54,135 nucleotides of DNA from Verrucomicrobiota bacterium (GTDB taxonomy: Bacteria > Verrucomicrobiota > Kiritimatiellia > JAHIZV01). The notes beneath the pieces were generated by a model. It ran no database searches. It had not been told where the DNA came from and saw nothing but the letters and a program-made list of their open reading frames with translations. Shown in pieces: positions 8,600 through 16,993 of the stretch (its first letter is position 1; every line of letters starts with the position of its first letter). Position numbers and translations under genes: made by a program. The stretch is from positions 1 to 54,135 of the forward strand of contig JAHIZV010000099.1 in the NCBI GenBank assembly GCA_018814445.1. The letters run 5' to 3'.

Positions 8600-9691
8600 A
8601 TGGACAAACGTCTCATTCAGGCTTTTCGCGTCCGTCTGCTCAAATGGTTCGAGCGGAATCGCCGTGAGCTCCCGTGGAGAAAGAATCGTTCGGCCTATCG
8701 AGTCTGGGTCGCCGAGTTGATGTTGCAGCAGACTCGCGTTGATCAGGCCATACCGTATTACGGGAGTTTCATATCCCGTTTTCCGACGCTCCGAAAACTT
8801 GCCGCCGCTCCGCTGGGTTCCGTGCTGAAAACATGGGAGGGACTCGGATACTACGGGCGGGCGCGACGCATGCATCAGACAGCCCGGTTTCTCGATGCTC
8901 ACCACGGCGGGAGATTTCCGCGATCCTACGAAGGCCTGCTGGCGCTGCCGGGAGTCGGTCCGTACACGGCGGCTGCCGTTGGCAGTCTGGCGATGGGATT
9001 GGACCTTGCGGTTGTCGACGGCAATGTATCACGAGTTATTTCCCGAGTTTTTGCGATAGAAGATGATGTGAGGGCTGCAAAGGGGAAGAAGCTTGTTCAG
9101 CATCTGGCAGATCGTCTGCTTCCCGTCGGCAGGTCAGCGGAGTTTAACGAGGCGATGATGGAGGTGGGGGCGACCGTGTGTACTCCGAGGGGGCCGAAGT
9201 GCGGAGAGTGTCCTCTCAAACGGGTGTGCCGTGCGAATGAGGCAGGGCTGGTCGAGGACTATCCCCTCAGACGACCCCGCAGGAAAGTGCCGCACAAAGT
9301 GGTGGGGGCGGGGGTCATCAGAAAAAGAAACGGAGATTTACTCATCGCCCGGCGCAACGAAGACGCGATGCTGGGTGGGTTATGGGAGTTCCCGGGAGGA
9401 ACGAAGGAAGAGGGCGAGAGCATTCGCGAGTGCATAAGGCGGGAGCTGCGGGAGGAGCTGGGCATAAATGTCGAAGTTGAAAGTGAACTGACCGTTGTGA
9501 AACATGCCTACAGCCACTTCACGATCGAACTTCATGCTTATTGGGGCAGAATCAGAAAGGGCCGGCCGCGCGCCATTCACTGTTCGGATTACGCATGGGT
9601 AAAAGCGGGCGAACTGCGGAAATACCCTTTTTCGCGGGCGGATCTGCACATTATTGAGAAGTTGGAGGCGCGAAAAATCAGACAGCCATGA
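8600..9691 (+). CDS. mutY: A/G-specific adenine glycosylase with intact Nudix motif
   Basis: A 363-residue base-excision repair enzyme removing adenine opposite 8-oxoguanine. The HhH-GPD core shows WVAELMLQQTRV (catalytic Glu), LPGVGPYTAAA (hairpin) and VVDGNVSRV (catalytic Asp). The 4Fe-4S cluster ligands follow as C-x6-C-x2-C-x5-C. The C-terminal Nudix-like domain keeps a complete GX5EX7REUXEEXGU box (positions about 9403-9471), which is usually degenerate in MutY. I chose ATG 8600; a TTG at 8558 would overlap the preceding gene. The 3' end overlaps frr by 14 bases in convergent orientation. Confidence 0.95.
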   Translation: MDKRLIQAFRVRLLKWFERNRRELPWRKNRSAYRVWVAELMLQQTRVDQAIPYYGSFISRFPTLRKLAAAPLGSVLKTWEGLGYYGRARRMHQTARFLDAHHGGRFPRSYEGLLALPGVGPYTAAAVGSLAMGLDLAVVDGNVSRVISRVFAIEDDVRAAKGKKLVQHLADRLLPVGRSAEFNEAMMEVGATVCTPRGPKCGECPLKRVCRANEAGLVEDYPLRRPRRKVPHKVVGAGVIRKRNGDLLIARRNEDAMLGGLWEFPGGTKEEGESIRECIRRELREELGINVEVESELTVVKHAYSHFTIELHAYWGRIRKGRPRAIHCSDYAWVKAGELRKYPFSRADLHIIEKLEARKIRQP

Positions 9692-10244
9692 TCTCTTTGT
9701 CTTTGGAGGTCAGCATCTCGTCGATCTGTTTGATCGCATCGTCTGTTGCCTTCTGAACGTCATCGAGTCCGCTGTCCCGCTCGTCTTCAGTGATCTTCCC
9801 GTTCTTCTGAAGGCCCTTGATCTGATCATTCGATTCCCGGCGGACATTACGCACAGCAACCCTCTGTTCCTCGGCCATGCGCCTGGCCACTTTGCCGAGA
9901 TCCTGGCGGCGTTCTTCACTCAGCTCGGGAATAGGAATCCGGATGATCCGGCCGTCGTTCATCGGGGTCACGCCGACGTTGGCGCCGAGGATGGCTTTTG
10001 CGATGGCATCAAGTGCCGACGGGTCAAAGGGATTGATCACGATCAGCCGCGGTTCCGGAGTCGAGATGCCTGCTATATCGCGGAGCCGTGTAGCGGTCCC
10101 GTAGTAGTCGACGCTTATGTTCTCAACAAGATGGGGAGAAGCCTTGCCGGTACGCAATCCGGCAAACTCCTGCTGGAGAAATTCAACGGCCTTCTCCATT
10201 TTATCTTCGCCTTCCAGCAATACATCATCCAACGACAGTTCCAT
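9678..10244 (-). CDS. frr: Ribosome recycling factor
   Basis: A 188-residue protein that with EF-G splits post-termination ribosomes. It has the expected two-domain layout: an N-terminal helix MEKAVEFLQQEFAGLRTGKASP, a beta domain with DYYGT and GRIIRIPIPELSEERR, and a C-terminal helix pair ending DEMLTSKDKEIMAV. It lies 17 bases after pyrH in the usual pyrH-frr pair. ATG 10244 has GAGGGATAAGG upstream. Confidence 0.97.
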   Translation of the reverse strand: MELSLDDVLLEGEDKMEKAVEFLQQEFAGLRTGKASPHLVENISVDYYGTATRLRDIAGISTPEPRLIVINPFDPSALDAIAKAILGANVGVTPMNDGRIIRIPIPELSEERRQDLGKVARRMAEEQRVAVRNVRRESNDQIKGLQKNGKITEDERDSGLDDVQKATDDAIKQIDEMLTSKDKEIMAV

Positions 10245-10261
10245 ACCTTATCCCTCTTATT

Positions 10262-10981
10262 CTAATCGTGAACCAGCGTGCCGACAGGTTCGCCTTTCAG
10301 CACGCGGATGATCTCATTTTCCTTGAAGAAGTTGAACACCACAATGGGGATTGAATTCTCCTGGCACAGCGAAAAAGCTGCCGTATCCATCACGCGGAGT
10401 TGCCGGTTGATTGCCTCGGAATAGGTCAGTTCATCAAACCTGGTAGCATCGGGGTGGACGACCGGATCCGCGGAATAGACCCCGTCGACTTTCGTGCCTT
10501 TCAAGAGGGCATCGCACTTAATCTCGCTGGCGCGAAGTGCCGCCGCGCTGTCGGTCGTGAAGTAAGGATTGCCGGTGCCCGCTCCGAAGATGACGACTCG
10601 GCCTTTCTCAAGATGACGTACCGCCCGCCGTTTGATGAACGTCTCCGCGACGGCCGGAATCGCTATGGCTGTCATGACGCGGGTTTGCACGTCAATGTTC
10701 TCCAGCGCTGATTGCAGGGCCAGGCTGTTGATGACGGTCGCGAGCATGCCGATGTGATCTCCGGTGGTTCTGCCGATACCTGCTTCCTGTCCAGCCAGTC
10801 CTCTGAAGATGTTTCCCCCGCCCACAACGATGGCGACTTCAACGTCCATGTCGCGCACATCCTTAAGCTGGCGCGCAATAGAGATAAGCGCGTCGGCATC
10901 GAGGCTGTGTCCCTTGTCTTTATTCTGAAACGCTTCGCCGCTGAGTTTGAGCAGAACTCTTTTGTATTTGCTTGCCGGCAT
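10262..10981 (-). CDS. pyrH: Uridylate kinase (UMP kinase)
   Basis: A 239-residue amino-acid-kinase-fold enzyme phosphorylating UMP to UDP. Motifs KRVLLKLSGEAF (phosphate loop), VVGGGNIFRG, TGNPYFTTDSAAALRA and KVDGVYSADP are canonical. ATG 10981 with AAAGGA upstream fits; longer in-frame starts add residues not typical of the family. It precedes frr, but rpsB-tsf, often next door, are not here: a glycosyl hydrolase gene lies upstream instead. Confidence 0.97.
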   Translation of the reverse strand: MPASKYKRVLLKLSGEAFQNKDKGHSLDADALISIARQLKDVRDMDVEVAIVVGGGNIFRGLAGQEAGIGRTTGDHIGMLATVINSLALQSALENIDVQTRVMTAIAIPAVAETFIKRRAVRHLEKGRVVIFGAGTGNPYFTTDSAAALRASEIKCDALLKGTKVDGVYSADPVVHPDATRFDELTYSEAINRQLRVMDTAAFSLCQENSIPIVVFNFFKENEIIRVLKGEPVGTLVHD

Positions 10982-11045
10982 ACCTGTGTCCTTTCGCCCC
11001 GATTTCGTCAGAGGATAAATCATAGCGCGCGTGGTGTAAAGATGC

Positions 11046-11075
11046 CTGATGCCGGATTCCGGATTCCGGCATCAG
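11046..11075. repeat. Hairpin overlapping the end of the GHL10 gene
   Basis: Perfect inverted repeat CTGATGCCGGA/TCCGGCATCAG (11046-11056 and 11065-11075) with the word CCGGATT repeated in the loop. It contains the stop codon of the minus-strand glycosyl hydrolase, so may act as its terminator or mRNA-end stabiliser. Confidence 0.65.
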
Positions 11076-13498
11076 TTCTTCTTGCTTGCTCCCAGGCTCA
11101 GTGCCGGCAACGTCTGGTCGCGGAGTGTTGTGTCGAGATCGAAGAGAACGAATCCCGCCGCCCCCAGTCTGCGGAGAGTGCCGATCTGCTCGAGCACCCG
11201 GTCCGGACCGAGTTGACTCTCTGCGGCTGTTACGCCGATACCGGGATAGACGCGTCCTTTCGCCCCCGGAAGACTGAGTTGATCATGAGTCCATGCGGCG
11301 AACTGCGACGGGTTCTCCGTGTAGTTCATGGGGCATACGAAGTCGACGTATCCTCTCTTCAGCCAAGTGCCCCAGTCCTGTCCGACGCTTTCGCTGCACT
11401 CGGGGTATTTTCCGAAAACAGCCGCGGAGAGTTTCACCCGCGGATTGATCCTGTTGATGGTTTCGCGGATGTTTGCGACGTGCCCCGTGATCAGTTCTCT
11501 GCGCCACTCGCGGAATTTCCCCGTCAGCTTTCCGCTGCCGGAAACTGAGCCCGGCCATCGATCGACTTTTGCACCCAGCCACTTCTCGAATTCACGCCGC
11601 GATGCGGGTGAATAGCATCCTTTCGACATGGGGAAACGGATGTAGTCGAGGTGAATGCCATCGACGTTGTACTTCTGAACGACTTCCGCGATGGCGCGCA
11701 GTTCGAGTTCGCGGTTTGCCGGATGCGAAGGGCTGAGCCACGGCAGTTCCTTGCCCGAAGAGGTCATCTGAAGACGCCCCTCCCGGCTCATTTGTTTCAT
11801 GAAGCTGTCGGGTGCGCCGTCAAGTTTCCAGCATACTTTCCATGCATGGACCTGCAAGCCGCGCTTGTGAGCCGCCGTGATGCAATCAGCGAGTTGGTCG
11901 CCGTAGAGGCGCTCTGTGTCGGATCGCGGAAGAACTTCGCTCCGGTAATGAGCCGTAGCCCCCCAGAATACGTTCGGGAATATCGCGGTGATGCCGTGTC
12001 CGGCAAGCAATTCGGCTGTCCGGTCCCAGTCGCCGGGATAGAGGCCCAGGGCGTGATGATCCCATACGCCGCGGAATTCTCCGTCGCGTTGTGTTTGCGT
12101 CAGGGCATAGGCTTTCACGAGTTCATCCCGCAAACGTCCGCAGGCCGCCAACACTTCCGGATAGCGGACATGCTCGTAGTGCGAAAGGGCCTTCTCGTAC
12201 TCCTTTTCAGCACTGGCCAGATGAACACTGATCGCACGCGCCGAAGACAGACCGCGTCCGGCAGACGAAATGGAACTTGTCGCATCCATGAGACTCGCGA
12301 AAGAGTCGATGCGTCCTGCGTCATTCAGAGCATGCCGCGCTACGGCCGGCCAGATTCCCGGATCGAGATGCGCCAGCAGGGCCGCCACCATGCGTTTCTT
12401 GTTCTCGTGACCGTCATCCAGAAGAATGTGCGTGACCCATATGCCCGAATCCGTCGCGACGACAGCCGGATCGTCGGATTTCTTTCCTGCCCCGCTCTCC
12501 CAGTAAGCGATGACACGGCCTTCCTTGTCGGCGGGGTAAACAGGTCGGATATTCCAGGACTGCTGATACACCTTCTCGGGAACATGCCATTCTTCGGAGT
12601 CACCGAATGTGATCGCGTTCCAGCGGTCGGGGAACTCCGATGCCGTGTAATCCCCCAGTTTCAACTTCATCAAGTCCGCGAGCCGACGATCCGCCGAGTA
12701 ACATACGAAGAGCTTTCCTCCCCTCTCGGCGAACCTGCGGATCGCCGCGAACTCCTGTTTCGGCAGAGCAGGATTATAGCCGAGAACCAGTACGCTGGCA
12801 TTAGCCAGCGCATCGTCCGTCACTTCATCATCGGTGAGAATGCCATGAGCTACATCCATGTCCTTGAGCCAGCGGCTCAAGCGTTGCGTCACCTTGCTCG
12901 CCGCGGCCCTCTCACCATCGTCAGGAGTGGAGCTTGTTCCCTGAATGAGCATGATAGAGTCTCTCCGGGCCGACAGGGAGTGCACCATAACGGAGGTAAC
13001 GTTCCGCGATCCCTTCCACGGCGACAGGCGGATTGTGTCTATTCGATGCCAGCCTGAAGGGGAGCCCTCCACGCTGAAATCTGTTTTCAGCAGTGACAGG
13101 CGCTGCCGGCCGGCTCTTCTCAGGGGCCGGTTGCAGACGAACCATCCGTTGCCGCTCTTGAAGTACAGACCGAGATGGCGGAGGGCTGTCGGTTTGTAGC
13201 AGGTCAAATCGAGTTCAAAGGAAGTGAATGCGGACAGATCAAGTTTCACCTCGCGGTCCCAGTAAACGCGATCGCGTCCCGTGCTGAAGGGGCAGGGGAG
13301 CTCCAGCCCGGTACTTGACGAGACGACGCGCGGCGACCCGTCTTTGCCGATCCAGCGCCTTTCCGCTTCATCTGAAGAGTAGGCGAAGGAATCCAAAACA
13401 ACAGGAGCGGCTTTCACGCTGCCGGCGACTGAAAGAAAGCAGAACAGGACCACGGCGGAAAGCTGAGAAATGAGCCGGCAATGTCGATTCAGGCGCAT
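11072..13498 (-). CDS. Secreted family-10-like glycosyl hydrolase (GHL10/DUF187)
   Basis: An 808-residue exported protein. A signal peptide ends near SVKAAP. The first half holds a carbohydrate-binding-like beta region and a Rossmann-like segment (SVLVLGYNPALPKQEFAAIRRF). The catalytic (beta/alpha)8 domain starts at GEFRGVWDHHALGLY and carries GLQVHAWKVCWK, YNVDGIHLDYIRFP and VDFVCPMNYTENP, the hallmarks of the YngK/GHL10 family. It is probably a periplasmic or surface polysaccharide hydrolase; substrate unknown. It sits alone upstream of pyrH. Confidence 0.88.
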   Translation of the reverse strand: MRLNRHCRLISQLSAVVLFCFLSVAGSVKAAPVVLDSFAYSSDEAERRWIGKDGSPRVVSSSTGLELPCPFSTGRDRVYWDREVKLDLSAFTSFELDLTCYKPTALRHLGLYFKSGNGWFVCNRPLRRAGRQRLSLLKTDFSVEGSPSGWHRIDTIRLSPWKGSRNVTSVMVHSLSARRDSIMLIQGTSSTPDDGERAAASKVTQRLSRWLKDMDVAHGILTDDEVTDDALANASVLVLGYNPALPKQEFAAIRRFAERGGKLFVCYSADRRLADLMKLKLGDYTASEFPDRWNAITFGDSEEWHVPEKVYQQSWNIRPVYPADKEGRVIAYWESGAGKKSDDPAVVATDSGIWVTHILLDDGHENKKRMVAALLAHLDPGIWPAVARHALNDAGRIDSFASLMDATSSISSAGRGLSSARAISVHLASAEKEYEKALSHYEHVRYPEVLAACGRLRDELVKAYALTQTQRDGEFRGVWDHHALGLYPGDWDRTAELLAGHGITAIFPNVFWGATAHYRSEVLPRSDTERLYGDQLADCITAAHKRGLQVHAWKVCWKLDGAPDSFMKQMSREGRLQMTSSGKELPWLSPSHPANRELELRAIAEVVQKYNVDGIHLDYIRFPMSKGCYSPASRREFEKWLGAKVDRWPGSVSGSGKLTGKFREWRRELITGHVANIRETINRINPRVKLSAAVFGKYPECSESVGQDWGTWLKRGYVDFVCPMNYTENPSQFAAWTHDQLSLPGAKGRVYPGIGVTAAESQLGPDRVLEQIGTLRRLGAAGFVLFDLDTTLRDQTLPALSLGASKKN

Positions 13499-13617
13499 GG
13501 TCGCGAAGAATCGTGTTTGGTCCGTCGAGGGTCAAGTGGATTTTGATCTGATGCCGCGGATGCCGGATGAATCGGCTCGACAGGACTTGCCCTCGATCAT
13601 GAATGTCGGAAACGGGG

Positions 13618-13682
13618 TGGAGGGCGAGGTTCACCCGAGCCGCTGCATGGCGGTCGTTTCGGCCCGGAAGTCTCGCCCTCCA
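13618..13682. repeat. Dispersed TGGAGGGCGAG palindromic element
   Basis: Arms TGGAGGGCGAG (13618-13628) and CTCGCCCTCCA (13672-13682) pair perfectly. An inner CCGC...GGCGG stem is also possible. It looks like a dispersed extragenic palindrome. It lies between the divergent GHL10 and LolA-like genes; the remaining intergenic bases show no gene. Confidence 0.75.
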
Positions 13683-13742
13683 TCTCAGATGTGAAAGGCG
13701 GAGAGTTGAAATGTCACGCCATCACGGCTATAGTCTCCGACC

Positions 13743-14492
13743 ATGAGAAGCCTGATCGTCTCATTTACCGTCACGTTGCTTACGCTCCCGACCTTCGGAG
13801 CGGAGACTCTGGTCGATCGTTTACTTTCGTCTTACGAACAGATTGAGACTGTCACCTGCGCGATTCGCAAAACCGTTCAGACGCCGGAACGCGATATGCG
13901 GCATCTGTCGCGCGTTTCGTGGCAGCGTCCCGACAGGATTCATGTCGAGAACTTCGCTCCGTTGGAGCGCCGCTATGTCGCCGACGGCAACCGTATGTTC
14001 TACTACGTGACGGGAGATCCGAAAGGTTTCTCCCGTCCGATCGAGGAGCTGGACGAGGACTGGCAGATGTCTCTGCGAAAAGTCCCCGGGTCGGCCATGG
14101 ACCATCTGCTTCGGCTCAAGGGGTCGCCGGAAACGGATCTGCCCGCAACGGATGATTTTCCGGTCAGAAAGGGATATCAAACAGACCGGCTTTTCGCCGT
14201 CTTGTCTCTCGATGAAAAGGACAGACTTGTAAGAATCGAGTTCTTCAAGACGCCGGCGATGGAGAAGTTGACGGCCCAGTACGACTACGAGGCGCTTGAG
14301 GAACCTCTTCCCGGGGTCTGGCTCTCAGCTCTGCATAAAGCCACGATCTATGTGGGCGACGTGCAAACAAAAGAGACCAGCCGCTTCGACAACCTGGTCG
14401 TCAATGAACCAATCCCGGAGAGACTGTTTATTGCCGAGCCGTTTTTCAAAGGCGTTGAGTTTGTCGATAGTTTCGAAGCGGTTTACCGTTAA
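13743..14492 (+). CDS. LolA-like outer-membrane lipoprotein carrier family protein
   Basis: A 249-residue protein with a signal peptide (cleavage near TFGA) and a LolA-like fold pattern: VDRLLSSYEQIETVTCAIRKT at the mature start, then VSWQRPDRIHVENFAPLERRYVADG, and a C-terminal beta-rich half. LolA carries lipoproteins across the periplasm; LolA-like paralogues often serve dedicated export systems. It is the first gene of an apparent cassette with two small Gly-rich membrane proteins, a YidD fusion and a TPR/membrane protein, suggesting a specialised role rather than the housekeeping one (inference). Confidence 0.75.
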   Translation: MRSLIVSFTVTLLTLPTFGAETLVDRLLSSYEQIETVTCAIRKTVQTPERDMRHLSRVSWQRPDRIHVENFAPLERRYVADGNRMFYYVTGDPKGFSRPIEELDEDWQMSLRKVPGSAMDHLLRLKGSPETDLPATDDFPVRKGYQTDRLFAVLSLDEKDRLVRIEFFKTPAMEKLTAQYDYEALEEPLPGVWLSALHKATIYVGDVQTKETSRFDNLVVNEPIPERLFIAEPFFKGVEFVDSFEAVYR

Positions 14493-14611
14493 ATTTTAGG
14501 CGCTTTAAAGTCGTGGTAAACATGAATAATCCCTTGTCGGGGTTGGGTGGTTTACCTAGACTTTGACCGATGCGCACGGCGTGTCTGAAGAAACATGTAA
14601 CCGGAGGGTAT

Positions 14612-14902
14612 ATGAGAAAACTGATTACAATCGCGCTGATTGCTGTGGTCCTGTTGACCAGCACCGGCCCGATGGTACAAGCGGGTGAAGGCCGTGGCGG
14701 ATTCATGGGCTTCATCGCAGGTTGCTGCTTTGGTATTCGTACCGGCGGCGCCTACAACGAAGGCAAAGAAGTCCACTGGCGCGAATGGGTGATGCTCATT
14801 CCTGTAGCCGGCATTGTCTTCGCTGTCTGGAACGGTATTGAAGGCGCTCAGGGCGTGACAACGTCTGAGTTGGCAGACCGTTACGGTTCAATGTTCTACT
14901 AG
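14612..14902 (+). CDS. Small Gly-rich membrane protein, copy 1
   Basis: A 96-residue protein: a signal peptide (MRKLITIALIAVVLL, cleavage near VQA), then GRGGFMGFIAGCCFGIR, a linker with YNEGK and HWREW, a second hydrophobic segment (LIPVAGIVFAVW), the motif GIEGA, and a C-terminal YGSMFY. ATG 14612 has GGAGG upstream. The next gene encodes a paralogue with the same framework. I recognise no characterised family. The Cys-Cys pair in a glycine-rich hydrophobic stretch and the conserved HWREW block are the outstanding features. Confidence 0.8.
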   Translation: MRKLITIALIAVVLLTSTGPMVQAGEGRGGFMGFIAGCCFGIRTGGAYNEGKEVHWREWVMLIPVAGIVFAVWNGIEGAQGVTTSELADRYGSMFY

Positions 14903-14917
14903 GTCAGGAGAAAAAAC

Positions 14918-15211
14918 ATGAAGAAGATTATTGTTGTGCTTCTTGTCGGCGTATTCCTCCTGACTGCAGTCAGCACCCCGACGATGGCTCAGGGCCAGGG
15001 GCGTGGAGGATTCATGGGTTTCATCGCCGGATGTTGCTTTGGCATTCGTGCGGCAGGTGAATACAACGAAGGCAAAACCATTCATTGGCGTGAGTGGTGC
15101 CGTCTCATCCCTTACATTGGCGGAATCTTCGCCATCTGGGATGGTATTGAAGGCGCCGGCGGTATGACTACCGCGGAATACTCGGCCACATATGGTGCCA
15201 CGTTCTATTGA
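14918..15211 (+). CDS. Small Gly-rich membrane protein, copy 2
   Basis: A 97-residue paralogue of the preceding gene, 15 bases downstream, with AGGAG before its ATG. It shares the signal peptide, GRGGFMGFIAGCCFGIR, YNEGK, HWREW, LIP, GIEGA and a C-terminal YGATFY; identity is high across the mature part and low in the signal peptide. This points to a tandem duplication under selection on the mature region. Function unknown. Its 3' end is followed closely by the YidD fusion gene. Confidence 0.8.
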   Translation: MKKIIVVLLVGVFLLTAVSTPTMAQGQGRGGFMGFIAGCCFGIRAAGEYNEGKTIHWREWCRLIPYIGGIFAIWDGIEGAGGMTTAEYSATYGATFY

Positions 15212-15233
15212 TTCGTCAGTGAAGGACGGATCA

Positions 15234-16076
15234 TTGAAAAGTGTTAAAAGGATTCCGGTCATTCTGGCCGGAATCCTTTTTTCTGTTTCAGCCGCGACCG
15301 CAAACTTCGATTTGGCGGTCGATCTGTTTGAAGAGGGTGATTGGCCCGCCTGTCGTCGCGAGTGTCTGCGCGTTTCTGTCCTGGATCCCGATCATGCCGG
15401 CGTGCGACTTCTCTCAGCGGCATCACTGGTCCAGCAGATTCTAGAAGGGAAAGAGGTGAAGGACGATAGAGTGTCTTCCGCAGATCAGGAACTGAGGGAT
15501 CTGGCCGCAGGCGCGGATGATAGAGACATATCGGCAATGGCCTCTCTTGAGCTGGGTCGTCTGTCCTGGTTTCGTGGCGACATAGATGGCGCGTTCGATG
15601 AGCTCAGAAGAGCTTTCGTGACAGCTCCCGATCACGAGCTGTTTCTGCGGGCGGGATGCTCGCTGGATCTTCTGATTCGACAGAATTCAGCACTGGCCAG
15701 GAGCCGTGATCTTACAGGGCTGGAGTCTCAACTGAATACATGCAGGCCCATGTGGACGGGCGGTCTCGCTCGCTCGTGTGTTGTCGATGCGCATGGGAAA
15801 GAGAGGGCAACTTCCCGGCCGGGCAAATGGATCGTCGCGTTCTATCGGTCGCAGGTCCGTCCCGCCATCGGATCGAGGTGTTCTCTCGAACCGAGTTGCT
15901 CGGAGTACTATAAGAGAGCCAGCGGAAAGCACGGATTGCTCGGCGTCGCCATGATAGGTGATCGTCTTGTCAGAGAGCCTGGCGTCGTATCACGGGCGGA
16001 ACATCCGGTGGTTGCCGGAGGGAAGATTCATTATGCTGATCCGCTGGATGAGCACGATTGGTGGATGGAAAGGTAG
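15234..16076 (+). CDS. Exported TPR-like protein with C-terminal YidD domain
   Basis: A 280-residue protein. The N-terminus is a signal peptide (VKRIPVILAGILFSVSAATA); a TPR-like helical region follows (NFDLAVDLFEEGDWPACRRECLRV, then ASLELGRLSWFRGDIDGAFDELRRA). The last 80 residues are a YidD/DUF37 domain with the motif CSLEPSCSEYYKRASGKHG and the downstream DRLVRE. YidD normally is a free cytoplasmic factor aiding YidC insertion; here an export signal and TPR precede it, so it may act in the periplasm. The best start is TTG 15234, seven bases after AAGGA; GTG 15219 and ATG 15192 overlap or abut the preceding gene. Confidence 0.82.
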   Translation: MKSVKRIPVILAGILFSVSAATANFDLAVDLFEEGDWPACRRECLRVSVLDPDHAGVRLLSAASLVQQILEGKEVKDDRVSSADQELRDLAAGADDRDISAMASLELGRLSWFRGDIDGAFDELRRAFVTAPDHELFLRAGCSLDLLIRQNSALARSRDLTGLESQLNTCRPMWTGGLARSCVVDAHGKERATSRPGKWIVAFYRSQVRPAIGSRCSLEPSCSEYYKRASGKHGLLGVAMIGDRLVREPGVVSRAEHPVVAGGKIHYADPLDEHDWWMER

Positions 16077-16085
16077 GAGTGTGAA

Positions 16086-16961
16086 ATGCGGAGTGTGGAA
16101 TGCGGAATATTCGGAATCGTGATGGCCGGTCTCGTTGCCGCATTGACAGTGCCGGCTGAGGAACCTGTCGGGCTTCGCGTCGCGCGGGAATTGCATCGGG
16201 AGGGAGATCATAAATCGGCGGCGATCGAGTTCCGCCGGCTTGCGCTCGAATCCGGTGGTGCTGATGCAGGGGGGTATTACTGGGCGGCTGCACATGAGTA
16301 CCGCCTGGGACGTCAGCACGATATCATCGGCAAGATGCTGGACCGTGTTGAAGACGCAAATCCTTCTCTGTCGAATCAGGCCATGCTTCTGCGCGGGGAA
16401 AATGCTCTCGACACACGACAGTTCTCTGACGCCGCGTTCTACTTTGAGAGCCTATTCGCGGATAAGGGAGCAGACAGAGAATATCGCGACTACGCGGGAC
16501 TCAGGCTTGCGGGACTCCATCTCCGCAACGAAGATCCGGCAAAAGCCAGAGAAGTTCTCTCCGCTGTTCAGGACGCCGACTACAAACAGTTGGGGGCGGT
16601 GTCCGTCTATCAGGCGGGCAGAGACAAGAGTCCAACAGTTGGTGGGTTTCTCGGGCTGATACCGGGACTTGGTTACGCCTATTCCGGTGAATATGCCAAT
16701 GGTCTCAGGTCTCTCATCCTCAACGGTCTCTTCATCTGGGGAATGGTTGAGACCGCGAATGATGAACAATGGGGAGCATTTGCCGCCATCATTTTTTTTG
16801 AAATCACCTGGTACACGGGAAGTATCTACGGCGGAATCGATTCCGCTCATCGCTATAACCGCGATCGCCTTCAGGAGGCGGAGAAGGCGATCATGGGCGA
16901 GGCCTCTTTCGAGCCGGACTACTCGGTCATTCCGAGTGTGACGCTGCAGTTCAGCTTCTAG
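16086..16961 (+). CDS. TPR protein with C-terminal TM2-like membrane domain
   Basis: A 291-residue protein with a signal peptide (IFGIVMAGLVAALTVPAEE), TPR-like helical repeats (ELHREGDHKSAAIEFRRLAL and later units), and a C-terminal membrane part with GGFLGLIPGLGYAYSGEYANG and two to three hydrophobic helices, ending in a beta-like VTLQFSF. The GLGYAYSGEYANG motif resembles TM2/DUF5683 proteins. ATG 16086 has TAGGAG upstream. Its first codons lie inside a GAATGCGGA word-repeat. It follows the YidD fusion by nine bases and is likely in the same operon. Confidence 0.75.
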   Translation: MRSVECGIFGIVMAGLVAALTVPAEEPVGLRVARELHREGDHKSAAIEFRRLALESGGADAGGYYWAAAHEYRLGRQHDIIGKMLDRVEDANPSLSNQAMLLRGENALDTRQFSDAAFYFESLFADKGADREYRDYAGLRLAGLHLRNEDPAKAREVLSAVQDADYKQLGAVSVYQAGRDKSPTVGGFLGLIPGLGYAYSGEYANGLRSLILNGLFIWGMVETANDEQWGAFAAIIFFEITWYTGSIYGGIDSAHRYNRDRLQEAEKAIMGEASFEPDYSVIPSVTLQFSF

Positions 16962-16993
16962 AACGGATTAAGCAATTCTACGGCCGTTCGTCC

